Shown: positions 51,550-63,447, counted from the stretch's first letter. The stretch: 64,000 nt of DNA from Hemibagrus wyckioides (GCF_019097595.1 NC_080715.1:11613573-11677572); one strand, 5' to 3'. Made by a program: numbers and translations. Notes: generated from the sequence alone by a model not told the origin.

Positions 51550-51885
51550 CTATTATTCACTCATTCATTCATTAATCTTCACTAACTGCTTCATCTCAGT
51601 CAGGGTCATGGTTGATTCAGAGCTTATCAAGGGGTACAAGGCAAGAGATTTCTCCCAGTTAGTCCACCACAGGGTACCATCCACACACACATTCATTCAT
51701 GCTTAAGGGGAATTTTGTGTATCCTATCGACTTACCTGTATATAGTTTTGGGCACTGGAAGGATACTGAAGAATACAGAGGGAACCTACACGAACACTGG
51801 GAGAAAATGGGAAATTCCATGAAGACTGTGAATCCAACTCAGGATCAAAACAGGGACCCTGGAGCTGTAAGATGCAGTCCTATTA
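51550..51885 (-). mobile_element. tRNA-derived SINE, copy 1
   Basis: A degraded SINE of the type abundant in catfish and related genomes. On the minus strand the head carries the remains of the pol III B box (GGGTTC-like, here decayed to ...GTTTTGATCCTG near 51848), then the body, and ends in an ATTCATTC-type tail seen on the plus strand at 51555-51575 (cattcattcattcattaatc). The body matches the copy at 58795-59115 in several blocks, including accctgga or accctgta, gaacactgggag and acacattcattc. The family name (Mermaid-like) is tentative. Confidence 0.65.
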
Positions 51886-51891
51886 CTATTA

Positions 51892-51921
51892 ATAGTAGTA
51901 GTAGTAGTAGTAGTAGTAGTA
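51892..51921. repeat. (AGT)n microsatellite
   Basis: About ten AGT triplets directly beside the SINE head. Confidence 0.95.
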
Positions 51922-52479
51922 CATAGACAGAAATTTGTGGCTAGCAAAAATATCCCAGTTTATTATTAATTTACTTCTCTTAAGGTACAGCATTCAGTAA
52001 CTTCTATGAATTATTCAGTAACTGCAATAAAACTACCAGGACAAAAGTTACTGAGTTATAAGAGTGAGCAATGTTGCTTTGGACCTGTCATGGACCTTGG
52101 GATTTAAGACTTAAGAGACGAACCAAAGAGGGTTCTAGATCTAACTTTTTCCCCAAGAAGACAGTATGATTGCTAGGTTACATAGCCATAAATAAAAGGA
52201 ATACAAAATGAGCCAGTGTTTTGTTCTTGATTGTTTTCAAGGATTGTTTTCGTCTGTCAGATCTCTCGTTTTTAAGGGGGAAAAAAACCTCCCTTGGGGT
52301 AGTTTTGTGCCAATGTCATGGCAGCCAACCCAACACATACAATGTACAGTTCAACCACAATGAGTGCTGTCTCTATGGAAGAGCTGAAACAAAAACAACA
52401 ACTCACTTTTAGTCTGTTGTGTCCATTTTTTATATAAAATTTAATGAAAGAAGCACAACAAGAGAGCTGAAAGTAACAT

Positions 52480-54718
52480 GTTTAATCATATTGTCATTTA
52501 TTACAGGCCTTTAAAAATATCTTTGTTGGTTGGCATGCATGTATGGCTTTCACAATCCCTTTCTGAATTGCAAGCAGGCACTTTAATTCCAATGAGAAAA
52601 GATACAAGAAGCATGCTGCATTAGTGGTTACCAGTAAACTTTACTATCTGATGCTGGTGTGCCTCCCAATACTCGGTGGCATGCGATGCAACAACAACAA
52701 CAACAAGAAAAAAATGTAAAAAGTGAAAGTGTGCGAGGCTAGTACATTGTGTGCTGTGTAGGATTTGCTTAAGAAATTCCTGTCGCCTGTCCGAAGCTGT
52801 CCAAACAGCATGCAGCTCTGACATTTTTACACTGCAGCAGATGGCAAACACCACTTCCCTCTGTCCTCTGGCTACAGGCATGGCACAGCAACCCCCTCTG
52901 CACACACACAACCAAATTCTTTCACTCCTTCAGCACAGCTCTGGCAAATCAATATGCTTAAAAAACCACAGGAATTGGTTTTGCTTTGTTTTCAAACTAG
53001 GTCAGACTCAAACTACCATAAAATTTACTGTACCACCAGAGGGGAGGCAGTAATCTATTTTGGAAGCCAGCCCAAATGGAAAACTCGTAGCCAGAGTCTC
53101 AGCAGCCTATGTGCTGGCCCCAAAACCCCACATGGGGGGAGCAGGGTTTAGGAGAGCCAGGCTGTAGCACCATAATACACTCTAAAAAAAGAAAATCTAT
53201 GAAAGCTAATTTTAAAGGCGAGCTGGACATGGCAACACCATGTGAGCTTGTGAAGGTTAATATGTTATCTGAGAGGCAAAGCTCACAGAAATCTCCAAAC
53301 AGAGTAGAACAGTTTTTTAGCCGAGCTCTTGGGCCTACGCACCATTTGTTTACAATCGATCAGCTTAATCTCAGCTGCTATTTATGGATCCTGTCTATTT
53401 AATCTGTCCAATGCTACACTCAGAGAGAGAGAGAGAAAGAGAGAGAAACAGAAAGGGAGAACAAGAGAGACAAAGATGGAAAGACAGACAGACAAGCACG
53501 ATCGTACTTCACAGACCGAAAAAAATGTAACTATAGCTTTCAAGGACAATCACTGCCCTAGCATGCAACATTTACACTAAACAAATCACACCAGGTGGGA
53601 AAGCTCCTGACACGGCAAGCTTAGCAGCCCCCCTCAACCTGTGCACCAATTGGCATCCTTTCACACATCTCGAGACCCCCCTAAACCAACCACTAAATCT
53701 TCCAAATGCCAAACGGGCCCTCCAGTCACCCCCAGTCATGGGAAATGTGAAATAGCAAAATGTAAAGTACAGTCCATCTGCATTGCAGGCATATATTTGC
53801 AAACCTGTGTTTATTTATAGGTACTTAAACCACTTAATATTGCATTTGTCAGTGTCAGCTTTGTGTCCTAATCTTGACCTCTGTCAGCACATCATTAGTA
53901 ACCATTTTTGCTCCTAAACCTACCGCTCCACCCGTATTTTCTCCCATATGACTGGATGGAGAGAATAGGAGGAGAAGTCCATCAGCTGCCAACTTTGGCT
54001 ACACTCGGATACACACACATATATACACACACGCAATTGTGCACTGAGTAACCCTGTGGACACCCCGCAGACACTAGACAAGGCCAGTACAGAGCATGCA
54101 GCTCCACATGGTTCGGTAAGGTGAGTCAAAGAGAGGAGGCGGTTTTGAATACAAGTAAACAGCGCTGATGGTGTCCGTGCACATGGAAAAACCACAAAAA
54201 GGAGGGACAAACATAGAAAACAAATCCATGCAAATAAAGTACATTGTTAGCAGGACACTGCTTAAAATTATACTTTAGCATTCCTACTTTGGTGCATGTT
54301 TAGTGTTAGACAAGCAGCAGCACAGGAGTGGTTGTAGCTTATGTTAGCCTGGCTCTAAAAGGAAGTTGGGAATGGGACCAAATAGAGGAAGCTGCACAAA
54401 CTGTTACATACTGGGATTTGTACTGCAGCTACACTAGAAGATAGTCACAGGATGAGAAGAGCCTGTTTAAACTAACTGTGTTAAAGTACAGGCTATAATA
54501 CGAACACACAACACCAGTCTATTGTCAGTAAATGTAGCATATATGTAGTTCACCTTTGTCTGAATGTGGTGCTTTCTATTGTGTTATTTCATAAGATAAA
54601 AATGCAAATTATAACAGGTCTGAAATAAGTTCCACATACAGACACATAAAAGTATATGCTTGCACACTTGTCTCTCTAGCTTTGTCTCTTGTTGTTCTGT
54701 CGCTCCACTCATCCACAT
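52480..54718 (-). other. igfbp2: Possible 3' UTR of igfbp2
   Basis: The sequence after the igfbp2 stop codon on the minus strand. No exon or transposon is seen. Minus-strand AATAAA signals occur at 53815-53810 and 52502-52497. The nearer gives a 3' UTR of about 0.9 kb, the farther about 2.2 kb. Simple repeats: GA at 53420-53446 and CAA at 52690-52706. Mammalian IGFBP2 has a short 3' UTR, so the nearer end or an unseen signal is quite possible. Confidence 0.4.
53420..53446. repeat. (GA)n purine-rich simple repeat
   Basis: GA units with interruptions, continuing as A/G-rich sequence to about 53495. Confidence 0.9.
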
Positions 54719-56928
54719 CTATTTGTACAGGCTGGTAGTGGACTTGAGCTCAGGTCCGCTGTAGTACTGGCTGCAGTTGGGGTCACCCCTCACTCTGATG
54801 GAGGAGGGAATCTGGACACCAGTGTGGGGGTTCACACACCAGCATTCACCCCTTTGCCCATGGGTGGACATGTGGCACTGGAATACAAAGAGACAGGAAG
54901 TTTCCATGGTTAATGAAGTGCTCAGTATGGTGATCACAAGCGAGACATGGAGGGTGGAGCCAAATCCCAGCAATGACAGTACCCGCCTCATTGGTCACAG
55001 CACGGCTCTCTGACCCCCCACTGAGCACTCCCAAAATGAGGTCATAATTGAATCGGACACAGCTTAAACAGGGACCTTGAAAAAAAAAACATGCAAGAAA
55101 ACAAACTTTCCAATTTTTTCCTTCAGTGGGAAAGAACAAAGCCCTGACAGTTACATTAATTACACAAGGAACAAGATGTTTTACAGAACAATTTAGGGTG
55201 GAGAGGTAAACTTTTTCAAGCCTGGGAAAACTAAGTTTTTACAACAAAACAAGGCGATCATTCTATTTGTACCAGGCGAGGTTGGCCTTGTTTTACCTCT
55301 ATCATGTAACGCCATGTGTCACTGTGCTAAGAAAGATTGCGCATATCATTGTTTTGGCTCTAAAAATAAGTGGGTCTAAGTCAAGGACATGCAAGAGATG
55401 GAGAGGTTAAATAAAAAAGACTGCAACTGCAAAACATAAATGTCTAACTTCCCACAGGCTGGAGACAGTCAGTAAGCAAACATGTTTATGACCTTGTAAC
55501 TTGTAGCTTAGACTTTGTCGCTGCTTTGAGAGAACACTATTACTTCCGAAGGTTTTTTCTTTTCTTTTTTTGTTCAAAAGTGTTTTTCCGATTATTCCAA
55601 TCCCTGTGCTACTCTAATTCATTTTAAGGCAGACTACGCAAGCAGTGTGGATGAGAGGTTATATATTGCTTCATGTTTGATTGCAAGATGTGGGGGTAAT
55701 TGTGCATGCTTTTTCTGCTCTAACTGGAAAAAAGTGTTGACAGACTTGAGGATGCCTTTGCTTGATTTTACTTCTTGTTGCTTAATGTCCCAGGAGCGAG
55801 AACTATTGTGCCTTAGAGCAAGGTCCTTAACTCTTTAGCTGTATGCTCAACTGCATGCTTGGAATATATCCTGTCTTTGGTCAAATTTTTACGTCAATTT
55901 TTATATCCTGTGATAAATGAATAAATGTAAAGTGGAAAGCTAAATGTTTACCATAAAAAAGACTTTTATTCAAAAACTCTTTATGGTGACATGGGCTACA
56001 GAGTCAGATGTTCCATAATGGATGACTCCTGCTGTAACATGGCTAAAATAATGAAACTCTAGCAGCTAGGTCAGTTATATATATATATGGGATATATATA
56101 TATATCATCATCATGTTATGACATACCTGTTTTACATTATATTGTCCGTTACTGTCACAGTTGGGAAACTTTAGCTCATACAGGTTCTCCAGGTGTCCCT
56201 TGTTGTCATGGAAGGTCATTTTAGAGATCTCTTCCAGCACCTTATCCAGCTCCTGCTGACACTGACTCTGTTCAGCCAGAAACACACACACACACACACA
56301 GTAGACAAGAGAGAAAGCAAGATAAGAACCAGTCCGGCAGCTTCATGAAACATAGCCGATATTCATCTCTCACTGACTTTTTTTTCCATGGGCTACACTT
56401 TCACTCTTTTTCTCTCTCTTCTATCACAAGGAAAGGCGCCTCTCTATTACTCTCTAAACCCCCCCTCTTTTTCTGTCTCTTATTCTGGCTGCTTGTTGCT
56501 TGGCCCAGGATAAGAGGGTACCGAAAGTGAGCCCTGCCAGGGATCTTATCCATATCATTTGGATGAATAGTTCTGCAGATGAGTGCTTGCTGTACTCAGG
56601 TCCTGGCTCTCAACATATCAATCTGACATATTCATGGGGTTTCTGTTGTTTGTTGGCGATGGATGCTGGATGAACATGAGCAATTCCTCAATCTTTTCTT
56701 CATGCAAAAGCCAGCTCCAGGTTTCCTGGTTACTACCTTGTACATTTACACCAGTCATATTGCTGTCGCTGCTGCTGACCTCTAATGCTCTCATGGCATC
56801 TTTTTGCTTGGACAGTTCTTGTTTAACAGCCAATGTCATACACTGAGTTAAATGAAGGGGAAAATCTAGCATTTTTTTTTTTATTTATTGTTTTCATTTC
56901 CAAATCTTATAATACAATTGTTATGCTA

Positions 56929-56981
<53 letters not shown>

Positions 56982-58565
56982 GTTAAGTGAATTATTAACT
57001 TTTCATGACAGGAACAATTTTCTAATGTTCTGAACTTTGACAAATAAACTAACAAACAAACAAATAAATAAATAATAATCCTTGTGTATGAAATTGCTGA
57101 AACAACCTGGCTATGGCCAGAGAACAGTAATAGTAGATTAGGAATGTTGTTTTAGGATGAAGTCATGCAGCAGCGGTCAGCTGGCTGGAGACATAGAAGA
57201 TCCAGGTAGGACATGGTACATTTCCAAGAAAAGCTAATTAACTTGCTGTAGATATATGCGATGGCCAAACGTGATAAGGGTAAGTTGCAGAAATACCAAC
57301 GTGATAAGGGCTAGCTCATATAAAATTCCCAAAGATGCCAAGCGTTCGTTCTCTCGGCAAGGCATTTGTCACCGTCTGCTGTCTCCAGTCAATAAATAAT
57401 GACAAAGGCCTCCTTGAAACATTTTATAACAAGTTCTGCCATCTTCGACATCTTAGGAGCATATACAGTTGCTCTAACTGCACTTGCATTGTCACTTGCT
57501 TATCTGTACAACCTCTTTAATGTCTTGAAATGTATTCATGACACAAACAACGCATCCAGTGCAATATGTCATAGAATTGTACATATTTTCAAACTATTAA
57601 ACCTCTAGGTTTATTGTGATGTATGTTAGTGTGATAACCAGAAGATGGCACTGCTGTACTAAACACAATGCTAGCCAAGCACAGTGTGAGGTTTTGTATG
57701 AATTGTCTGAGTCTGTGCTACTAGAATCGAGTGGTGTGTACAAATTATTATATACAAAATTAGATATACATTCGCAAAGGTGGTAGCAAGAGCACACAGA
57801 GACACAGATACCTACAGTAGGTACATAAACCTAGTTTGTTTTTGCAAAACACATAATGATGGGCTACATAATGCCATATGTAATTAATGAATTAATTTCA
57901 AGATTTGATATAAATATATGAACGTATGACAAAAGCAAATGCCACCTTAAATGAACACGTATGGGAGATTTTAAAGTGATGTGTTGTGAGAAATATCTTT
58001 AGGAAGAATGGTGTATAATCTTCCAGTACAGATCCTGAAACTTCCATGCCAAAGTGCTCTGAAGCTGTTTTGGTGACAGTAGTGGCCCAAATCCTTACTA
58101 AGACTGTTGATCAACTGAAGCAGTACCTCTCTTCTGAAGCTCTACCAGATTGTCAAGTGCCTCATCCTATCATGGACAGAAAGCCCTTCCACCATGCGAG
58201 AAACCTCATTTCTACCACCTGTGCAAGTCTGCAAGAACTGCGATGTGATAAAGGGCTCTAATAATTCATTCTCTTGTCTGTCAAAGAACATAGCTGAAAC
58301 CCTGTACTACTCCTGTGACCATGTCTCTCTAAGGCTGGATTACTAGGATCTGAGAAGTAGTAGTAAGAGGTCATGATCAGTATTGTTTATCAACCCTGAC
58401 AGAATCTTACCATTCTGGCACGAGGGTTTTTGGGCTCATCCACACGATTCATCATCCTGGTCTTCTGCTCATTCTGGTGATGCTTGACCATAGTCTCCCT
58501 CATGTGCCAGTAGTTGGCATCTCTGTTTGGCTTCCTCGGAATCGGAGGCCTAGTTGCATATGGCT
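54719..58565 (-). CDS. igfbp2: Insulin-like growth factor-binding protein 2, exons 2-4 (partial; exon 1 outside the window)
   Basis: Secreted IGF carrier with preference for IGF-II. Coding exons on the minus strand: exon 2 at 58565-58411, exon 3 at 56267-56127 (47 codons, as in human), exon 4 at 54877-54719 ending in TAG. Introns are GT-AG, phase 1 before exon 2 and phase 0 afterwards. The visible protein is about 150 residues. Exon 2 encodes the linker (EPYATRPPIPRKPN to EPKNPRARM). Exons 3-4 encode the thyroglobulin type-1 domain with six Cys: QCQQELDKVLEEIS, LKFPNCDSNGQYNVKQ, STHGQRGECWCVNP. An RGD lies at 54790-54782 (RVRGDPNC), the integrin-binding motif of IGFBP2. These blocks and the RGD identify IGFBP2. 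The signal peptide and N-terminal IGFBP domain are not found up to 64000. Assignment to duplicate 2a or 2b is open. Confidence 0.93.
54878..56126 (-). other. igfbp2: igfbp2 intron 3
   Basis: Phase-0 intron of 1249 bases, donor CAG|GTATGT (56126) and acceptor TTTGTATTCCAG (54878). No repeat or nested gene recognised except a TA-rich stretch at 56076-56105. Confidence 0.85.
56930..56980. repeat. (TAA)n microsatellite in igfbp2 intron 2
   Basis: About 16 AAT/TAA triplets. Confidence 0.96.
58040..58110 (+). mobile_element. Possible scrap of a Tc1-like transposase 3' end
   Basis: The frame from 58046 starts MPKCSEAVLV, which resembles the last residues of fish Tc1-type transposases (P-x-C-x-EAVL followed by a GG-P-T-Y ending), and the DNA continues gtggcccaaatccttactaa in line with that. 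Only about 70 bases match, so this is tentative. Confidence 0.35.
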
Positions 58566-58794
58566 CTGCTGACAGACAGACAGTAAAACATGCTACTTAT
58601 ACATTTCAGGTAGAGAAATAATCATAAAAATATATGATATAATTTTAGATAAAAAAAAATACAGAGTGCCTCAAGATGTTCAAAAAGGTATGATGTCTCA
58701 AATAAGGGTTTGAGGCAAGATAGGGTTAGAAACATACAAATATGTGACACCAAATACATTGCCCTTTTTGTTCAAATGAGAATATGCTGGAAAA

Positions 58795-59115
58795 GGCATA
58801 CAATGGAAGCAGGGTTGCTATGGATCTGGAGCCTATCCCAGTGACCCTGGACACAAGAGGTACAATTCACCCAGGATGGGATGACAGTCTATCTTAGGGT
58901 AACATTCACAAACTCATTCACACCTTGGGGCAATTAAGCATAGCCAATCTGCCTGCATACATGTTTTTAGACAGTGGGAGGAAACCAGAAAACCTTGAGA
59001 AAACCTATGTGAACACTGGGACAAAACGCAGCACAGATTGTAACCCAAGCTCAGGACCGAACCCAGGACCCTGTATCTGTGAGTCAGCATTGCTACCCAC
59101 TGTGCCTCCCAAAGT
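58795..59115 (-). mobile_element. tRNA-derived SINE, copy 2
   Basis: Same family as 51550-51885. On the minus strand the head, near 59110, carries an A-box-like GTGGGTAGCAATGC and a B-box-like GGGTTCGGTCC, the internal RNA polymerase III promoter inherited from a tRNA. The body has the blocks ttgaggaaa-like, gaacactggga, cattcacaaactcattcaca and gatgggatgacagtctatc. The copy is degraded and lies in igfbp2 intron 1, in the same orientation as the gene. Confidence 0.72.
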
Positions 59116-60639
59116 CATTAGTTAAAATGAAAAAATGTCTGAGCAGGCTGCCTACTTCCATAGAAACTAGCCAGTAGTATGAAAGGTATTGGAATTTGTG
59201 GGCGCTTCAACTGATGATGATGATTAGATCACAGCTGAAGAATTGTGGTTGTGGTTGTTTAAGATGGGTATTTGAATCACTATAAGAACTATTAGACAAC
59301 AAGCTATTACAACCAATCTATTACTTTACAAAGCAGAATAGCTGTCTTCTTTTGAACAATTTATATTTAGAAAAATGATTATTTTCAAGAACCATGAAAG
59401 AAAGAAGGCTGTTTTCAGAATCTTGCTAATCACATGGTACGTTAACAGTTACATCTCCTACTTATAAGCATCTACTCCCATCACATATACTGTATATTCT
59501 TCTACTATCCCAATGCAGGAGGTACCAGTGTGTTTTATGATCCCATAAGTGTATGACCTCATTCTTGGTCCCTTTCTGCCACTGGCAGATCACATGTGCA
59601 TGCTTATTTTTGTCCTCTATAATCAGGGTACTATCATGGTGCAATTACCATCATTTCCATCAAATGATCCCTTCCTTTTTTCTGTTTGTCCTGGCATTCA
59701 GAGCAATCCCTTGAGGGACTACACTGGGGAATGTCACTCTCGGTAAATGTCAGTTGTACTGTGGGTGGGTCATTCAGTGGCTGTTTGGCTAGCTCGCTAA
59801 CATTACTTGGCTCCATGATCTCATAATTTTCTGTAGTGTGCACAGTTGAAGGAATGGGTGCCATGGAGAGTAGCACCCGTAGGCCATGTGCCCAGTTCTG
59901 GGTGCTGAAACAGTGGCTGGCTTGATGTCAGCACAGGCCCGAGCACTGGATCTGATACAGCTGCAGGAGGATGACTACTCTGTGCATTGTCTAGCCATAG
60001 CTGCTTCAGTCTTGAATTTCATGCCAGGTCATGAGGAACAGGCCTAAGAATAGTATCCAGAAACTGCCGGGCAAGTTTTCCAAAGCTTGCCTCATTTCAG
60101 AAATTGCTGGTGGGTGTGCTTTGCGGTGGACACCTGCAGTTACGTAGACACTAAAGCATCCCCTCTCCTTGGTCACATTCCTGGGTCAGTCCCAGCAACA
60201 CCTCCTACTCAAAGTCCCTTCTATACTTCTTTCTTTCCTCTTTCCACTCAGTGTGTGGGCTTTTGATCCACAGTACATAAGTAGGCCCCAAATACAAGTA
60301 CAATGTAATTTCTTTTCTCTGGTGGAACTGAACCTCTGCCTGGGGAAGATATTCTTTTTGAAGTGTGTGTAGTATCTCTATGCAGTTTGGAGATCTACAT
60401 TTGTCATGACATCTATCTCACCCCCTGGGCTTCAGAATTGTTTTAACATAACGTACATTGCAGCATCCGAGTTTCAATTTACAGTATTCATTAGGCAAAG
60501 CTTTGCTTTTGATATCAGTAGGGGCTGGTGCAGTATACTTCCAAAAGACGTTATAAAAAAAGCTGGCAAACAGAAATGGGAATAACAAATGGCATCAATT
60601 ATTTTAAATGGCAAGTTTAAAGAAGTTATATAAGCATGC

Positions 60640-60880
60640 ACAGTCCAGTTCAATTGTATTTGTATAGCACTCTTACCAGTAGACATTGTCATAAAGCAGC
60701 TTTAAACAAATCCTGGATGTTTATTTTATATCCCTAATGAGCGGGCAAGTGGCAACCGTGGCAAGGAAAAACTCTCTGAGATGACATGAGGCAGAATCCT
60801 TGAGAGGAGCCAGATGCAATGGGAAGTCATCCTCTTCTGTGTGACACTGAATATTATTTGCAGGTTTAACTCAACATGTT
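60640..60880 (-). mobile_element. Solo 3' end of the second LINE family
   Basis: The block tgtatagcactcttaccagt, then cattgtcataaagcagcttt, ggcaaggaaaaactc, ccttgagaggagccaga and catcctcttctgtgtgac matches in order the 3' UTR of the LINE at 29515-29830 (tgtatagcgcttt; cattgtctcaaagcagcttt; ggccaggaaaaactc; ccttgagaggaaccaga; catcctcatttgggtgac). Same orientation (minus). The copy is 5' truncated within the 3' UTR and carries no coding sequence. Confidence 0.8.
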
Positions 60881-61560
60881 CCAGATAAACGAGTGTAAAA
60901 ATTATTATAAAACTAATACAACTACACGGTTTTCACTTTTTGTCTTCATGTGACAGGAAGTGAAGTGATATTGCCACGTATGTCTCCCTAGAGCAGCAGT
61001 ACAGGAAGCCCTCCTGCTGTGACTAATATACATTTCTGATATTATACCCCAGCTTATAACCCAGATGTTACATATATAACTGTCTGTGCCTTAAGGCTAG
61101 AATTAAAGTTATGTTGTGAGAAAAACTGTGTGCAAGTTGACTATACCGGTGATGGTTGCTGATCATTCTGCACTTCCTCTAATGCAGACCATTCATGTTG
61201 TTCTACATGAAATTTCTCAAAGTGAATAATGTTAAAGAAATGTCAAGTGGGATAAAAAAAAGTATCTATGGTCACTTTTCTAGCATTTTTAATCTAAAAA
61301 ACACAGAATTGAATGAAGCAAGCAAGGTGCATTCCAGCCTTTAAATGGTTAAAGTTATAGGTCAGAAGAACAAACTGCCTGCGCGTCACGCTGAATTTTC
61401 GAATTAGCTGTTGGAGAAGGGCCAGTCTCTGGTGAGCATTCCTAAGAGTGCTGTGGGATTTGCATAACACTTTGAAAGTAGCCCACAATCCTACCTAAAA
61501 GCTGATAACCAGTGAATGGGCAAAACACCCCCTCACTGTGGTGAAGTCCTTCACCACAGA

Positions 61561-61968
61561 CAGTGTCTTGCATAAGTATTGCATAAGTACCGGTTGGTCT
61601 GAAACCCCTAAATTAGTTCAGGTACCTCCAGTTGCCATGAGATATTACATAATTAGTATGATACAGCTTAATGGAAGGCCCCAAAGTTGTTGTTTTTTTA
61701 GAGAAAATACACTAACATAGATGCAACATCATAAAGATCAAGGATCTATCAAATCAATTCCAGGGCAAAGGTATGAAAAATAATCAATCGGGGATTAAAA
61801 CATTATGTTAAAGGAAAAGAATACACCGAGTATTGACCCAGGGATGTTAATACTTGTGCAACCACTAAATGTATGCTTTTTAAATTAACCTTTGTGTCAA
61901 AAATATTTTGCATCTTAGATGTAACACTACAAAATGTTCAAGGGCGTGAATACTTATGCAAGGTTTAC
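61561..61968 (+). mobile_element. Internally deleted Tc1-like element (MITE-like)
   Basis: The ends are inverted: CTTGCATAAGTATT at 61567-61580 and its complement aatacttatgcaag at 61949-61962. Inside the left end are leader blocks known from a fish Tc1 family (cccctaaattagttcaggta, acataattagta, ggaaggccccaaagtt, catcataaagatcaaggatc). A few bases later, the right-end leader (gtaacactacaaaatgttcaagggcgtgaa) follows. Nearly all of the transposase, about 1 kb, is missing. It could be moved only in trans and is decayed. Confidence 0.78.
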
Positions 61969-62317
61969 TTTTTAGTTATTAGTCTCAAAGTTGGTGCTGA
62001 AATATTCTACACGTCATTTTGCATACTGTGGTATTTTATTTTATCAGAATACAAAATATCATCAATGATCTTATTAATCATATAGCTACCTATAGCTATA
62101 ATCATGTGAGCTACCTCCCAAGCAGTGTGCACTAACTCAATGCACTGTTTTGTCTTATCTGTAAATATAAATGCAAAGTTGAGACAGCAGCGGTGTGTTG
62201 TAAATCTGAAACTCACTGGAAGTAGAGATGATGAGTCAGCAAACATCAGTGTACACAGGGAAATGCCTGCAGGCCCATCATGTGCAGATTCTGTATGTGG
62301 TCATGTTTTTTTATCTT

Positions 62318-62500
62318 GCTAGGGACCACATGTCTCAATAAGGATATGCATATCTGACATGACATGTGAGAACACTAGCATGATCCCCATGAGGAAAAAA
62401 AACACTGTATTAATTGACTGCAGAAATAATTATGTCAATGGAAGGTCCTCACAAGGGTAATAAGACAAATGTGTGTGTGAGTGTGTCTGTTATTGTCCCG
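62318..62500. repeat. Degraded copy of an abundant fish interspersed repeat
   Basis: It contains gggaccacatgtctcaataa, gacatgtgagaacactagca, tgatccccatgagga, atgtcaatggaaggtcctca and a following TG-rich tail. The phrases 'gtccccatgagga' and 'gggaccaaatgtccccacaa' with a TG tail mark a repeat very frequent in otophysan fish. The identity is from memory; no transposase is encoded. Confidence 0.55.
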
Positions 62501-63421
62501 TAACGAATGCATATTTAAAAGCATGCAAACGTGAAGGCAGTTATATCGTTCACTATTGTCCTCTGTGAGGCTTTTAGTGTTTCTCAATAAAAAAAGACTC
62601 TGATACAAAATAACCTCAGAGGGGATTTCCTGGAGATGTTGCTAAAGACAAATGGTATCAGCAACTTGGATTCATTTTGTAGCATGGTGTTGATCTCTTT
62701 CTGGCACCATGGCAACTGTATTTTACCTATCGAAGGCTGCCAAAACTCAGGCTTTTAACAAGCTGTTGAGCAACAGCAACCTTGTTACACCCACCTAGCA
62801 TGTGGCTAGGCATCTGACATTTTGGACAGGGGTTGACAAATACACCAGGGGTTACCATATGCACCATCTAAATAAGGAATGTTATAAACATTGTCTCACT
62901 CTTTCATCAAAAAAAAAAAAGCAAAAGAACAAGCAAAGTCTAACAGCCTCCAAGTGCAAAACCACTTAAAATGCCCAACAATATGAGAGTGGATACTCTT
63001 TATGTGGGAAGAGGTCATAAAAGCACTGTTTTTCATATTGGGCTGCTTTGAAAGGCAAAACTGCAAAACTGGGAATCAACCAGTACCAAGCACCACAAAC
63101 ACTATCTTCTAAACACAAACATACACCTTCAGTCATCCATCGCAGTTCTTCCCACACGGACCTCATGTTTCCGAACATGCCATCTAAGATCGGTCCCAAG
63201 CAGCGCCCACTGTGCTTTAGAACAAACAGACACACGTTGTTTCAGGCTTGAGGCTATATTTTTCGCCTGAACAGAGAAAAGGTTTTTTTTTTGTTTTTTT
63301 TTACAGTAAATGTAAATGTCCTCATCTGTTTACGGTTGATCTGTCTCACTTTTCATCTAACTCTACCTTTAGGTAAACACCACCTAAGGCCTCATGTCAG
63401 TTTGTGTGTTAATGTGAGGTG

Positions 63422-63447
63422 GTCGGACGTGACAGTCGGACGTGACA
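63422..63447. repeat. 13-base tandem duplication
   Basis: GTCGGACGTGACA occurs twice head to tail without mismatch. Confidence 0.92.

Larger units (their letters stand above)
49956..52479. other. Intergenic region between the convergent igfbp5 and igfbp2 genes
   Basis: About 2.5 kb between the predicted 3' ends of the two genes. It holds a SINE (51550-51885), an AGT microsatellite and two inverted repeats (51194-51226, 51311-51340). No exon is seen. The limits depend on the inferred polyadenylation sites. Confidence 0.5.
56268..58410 (-). other. igfbp2: igfbp2 intron 2
   Basis: Phase-0 intron of 2143 bases, donor ATG|GTAAGA (58410) and acceptor GGCTGAACAG (56268). It contains AC (56282-56300) and TAA (56930-56980) microsatellites and a possible Tc1-transposase scrap at 58040-58110. 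Confidence 0.85.

Noticed and set aside
60169..60372. Plus-strand frame beginning MVTFLGQSQQHLLL
   Set aside because: Hydrophobic and of plausible composition, but short, without homology that I know and inside repeat-rich intron.
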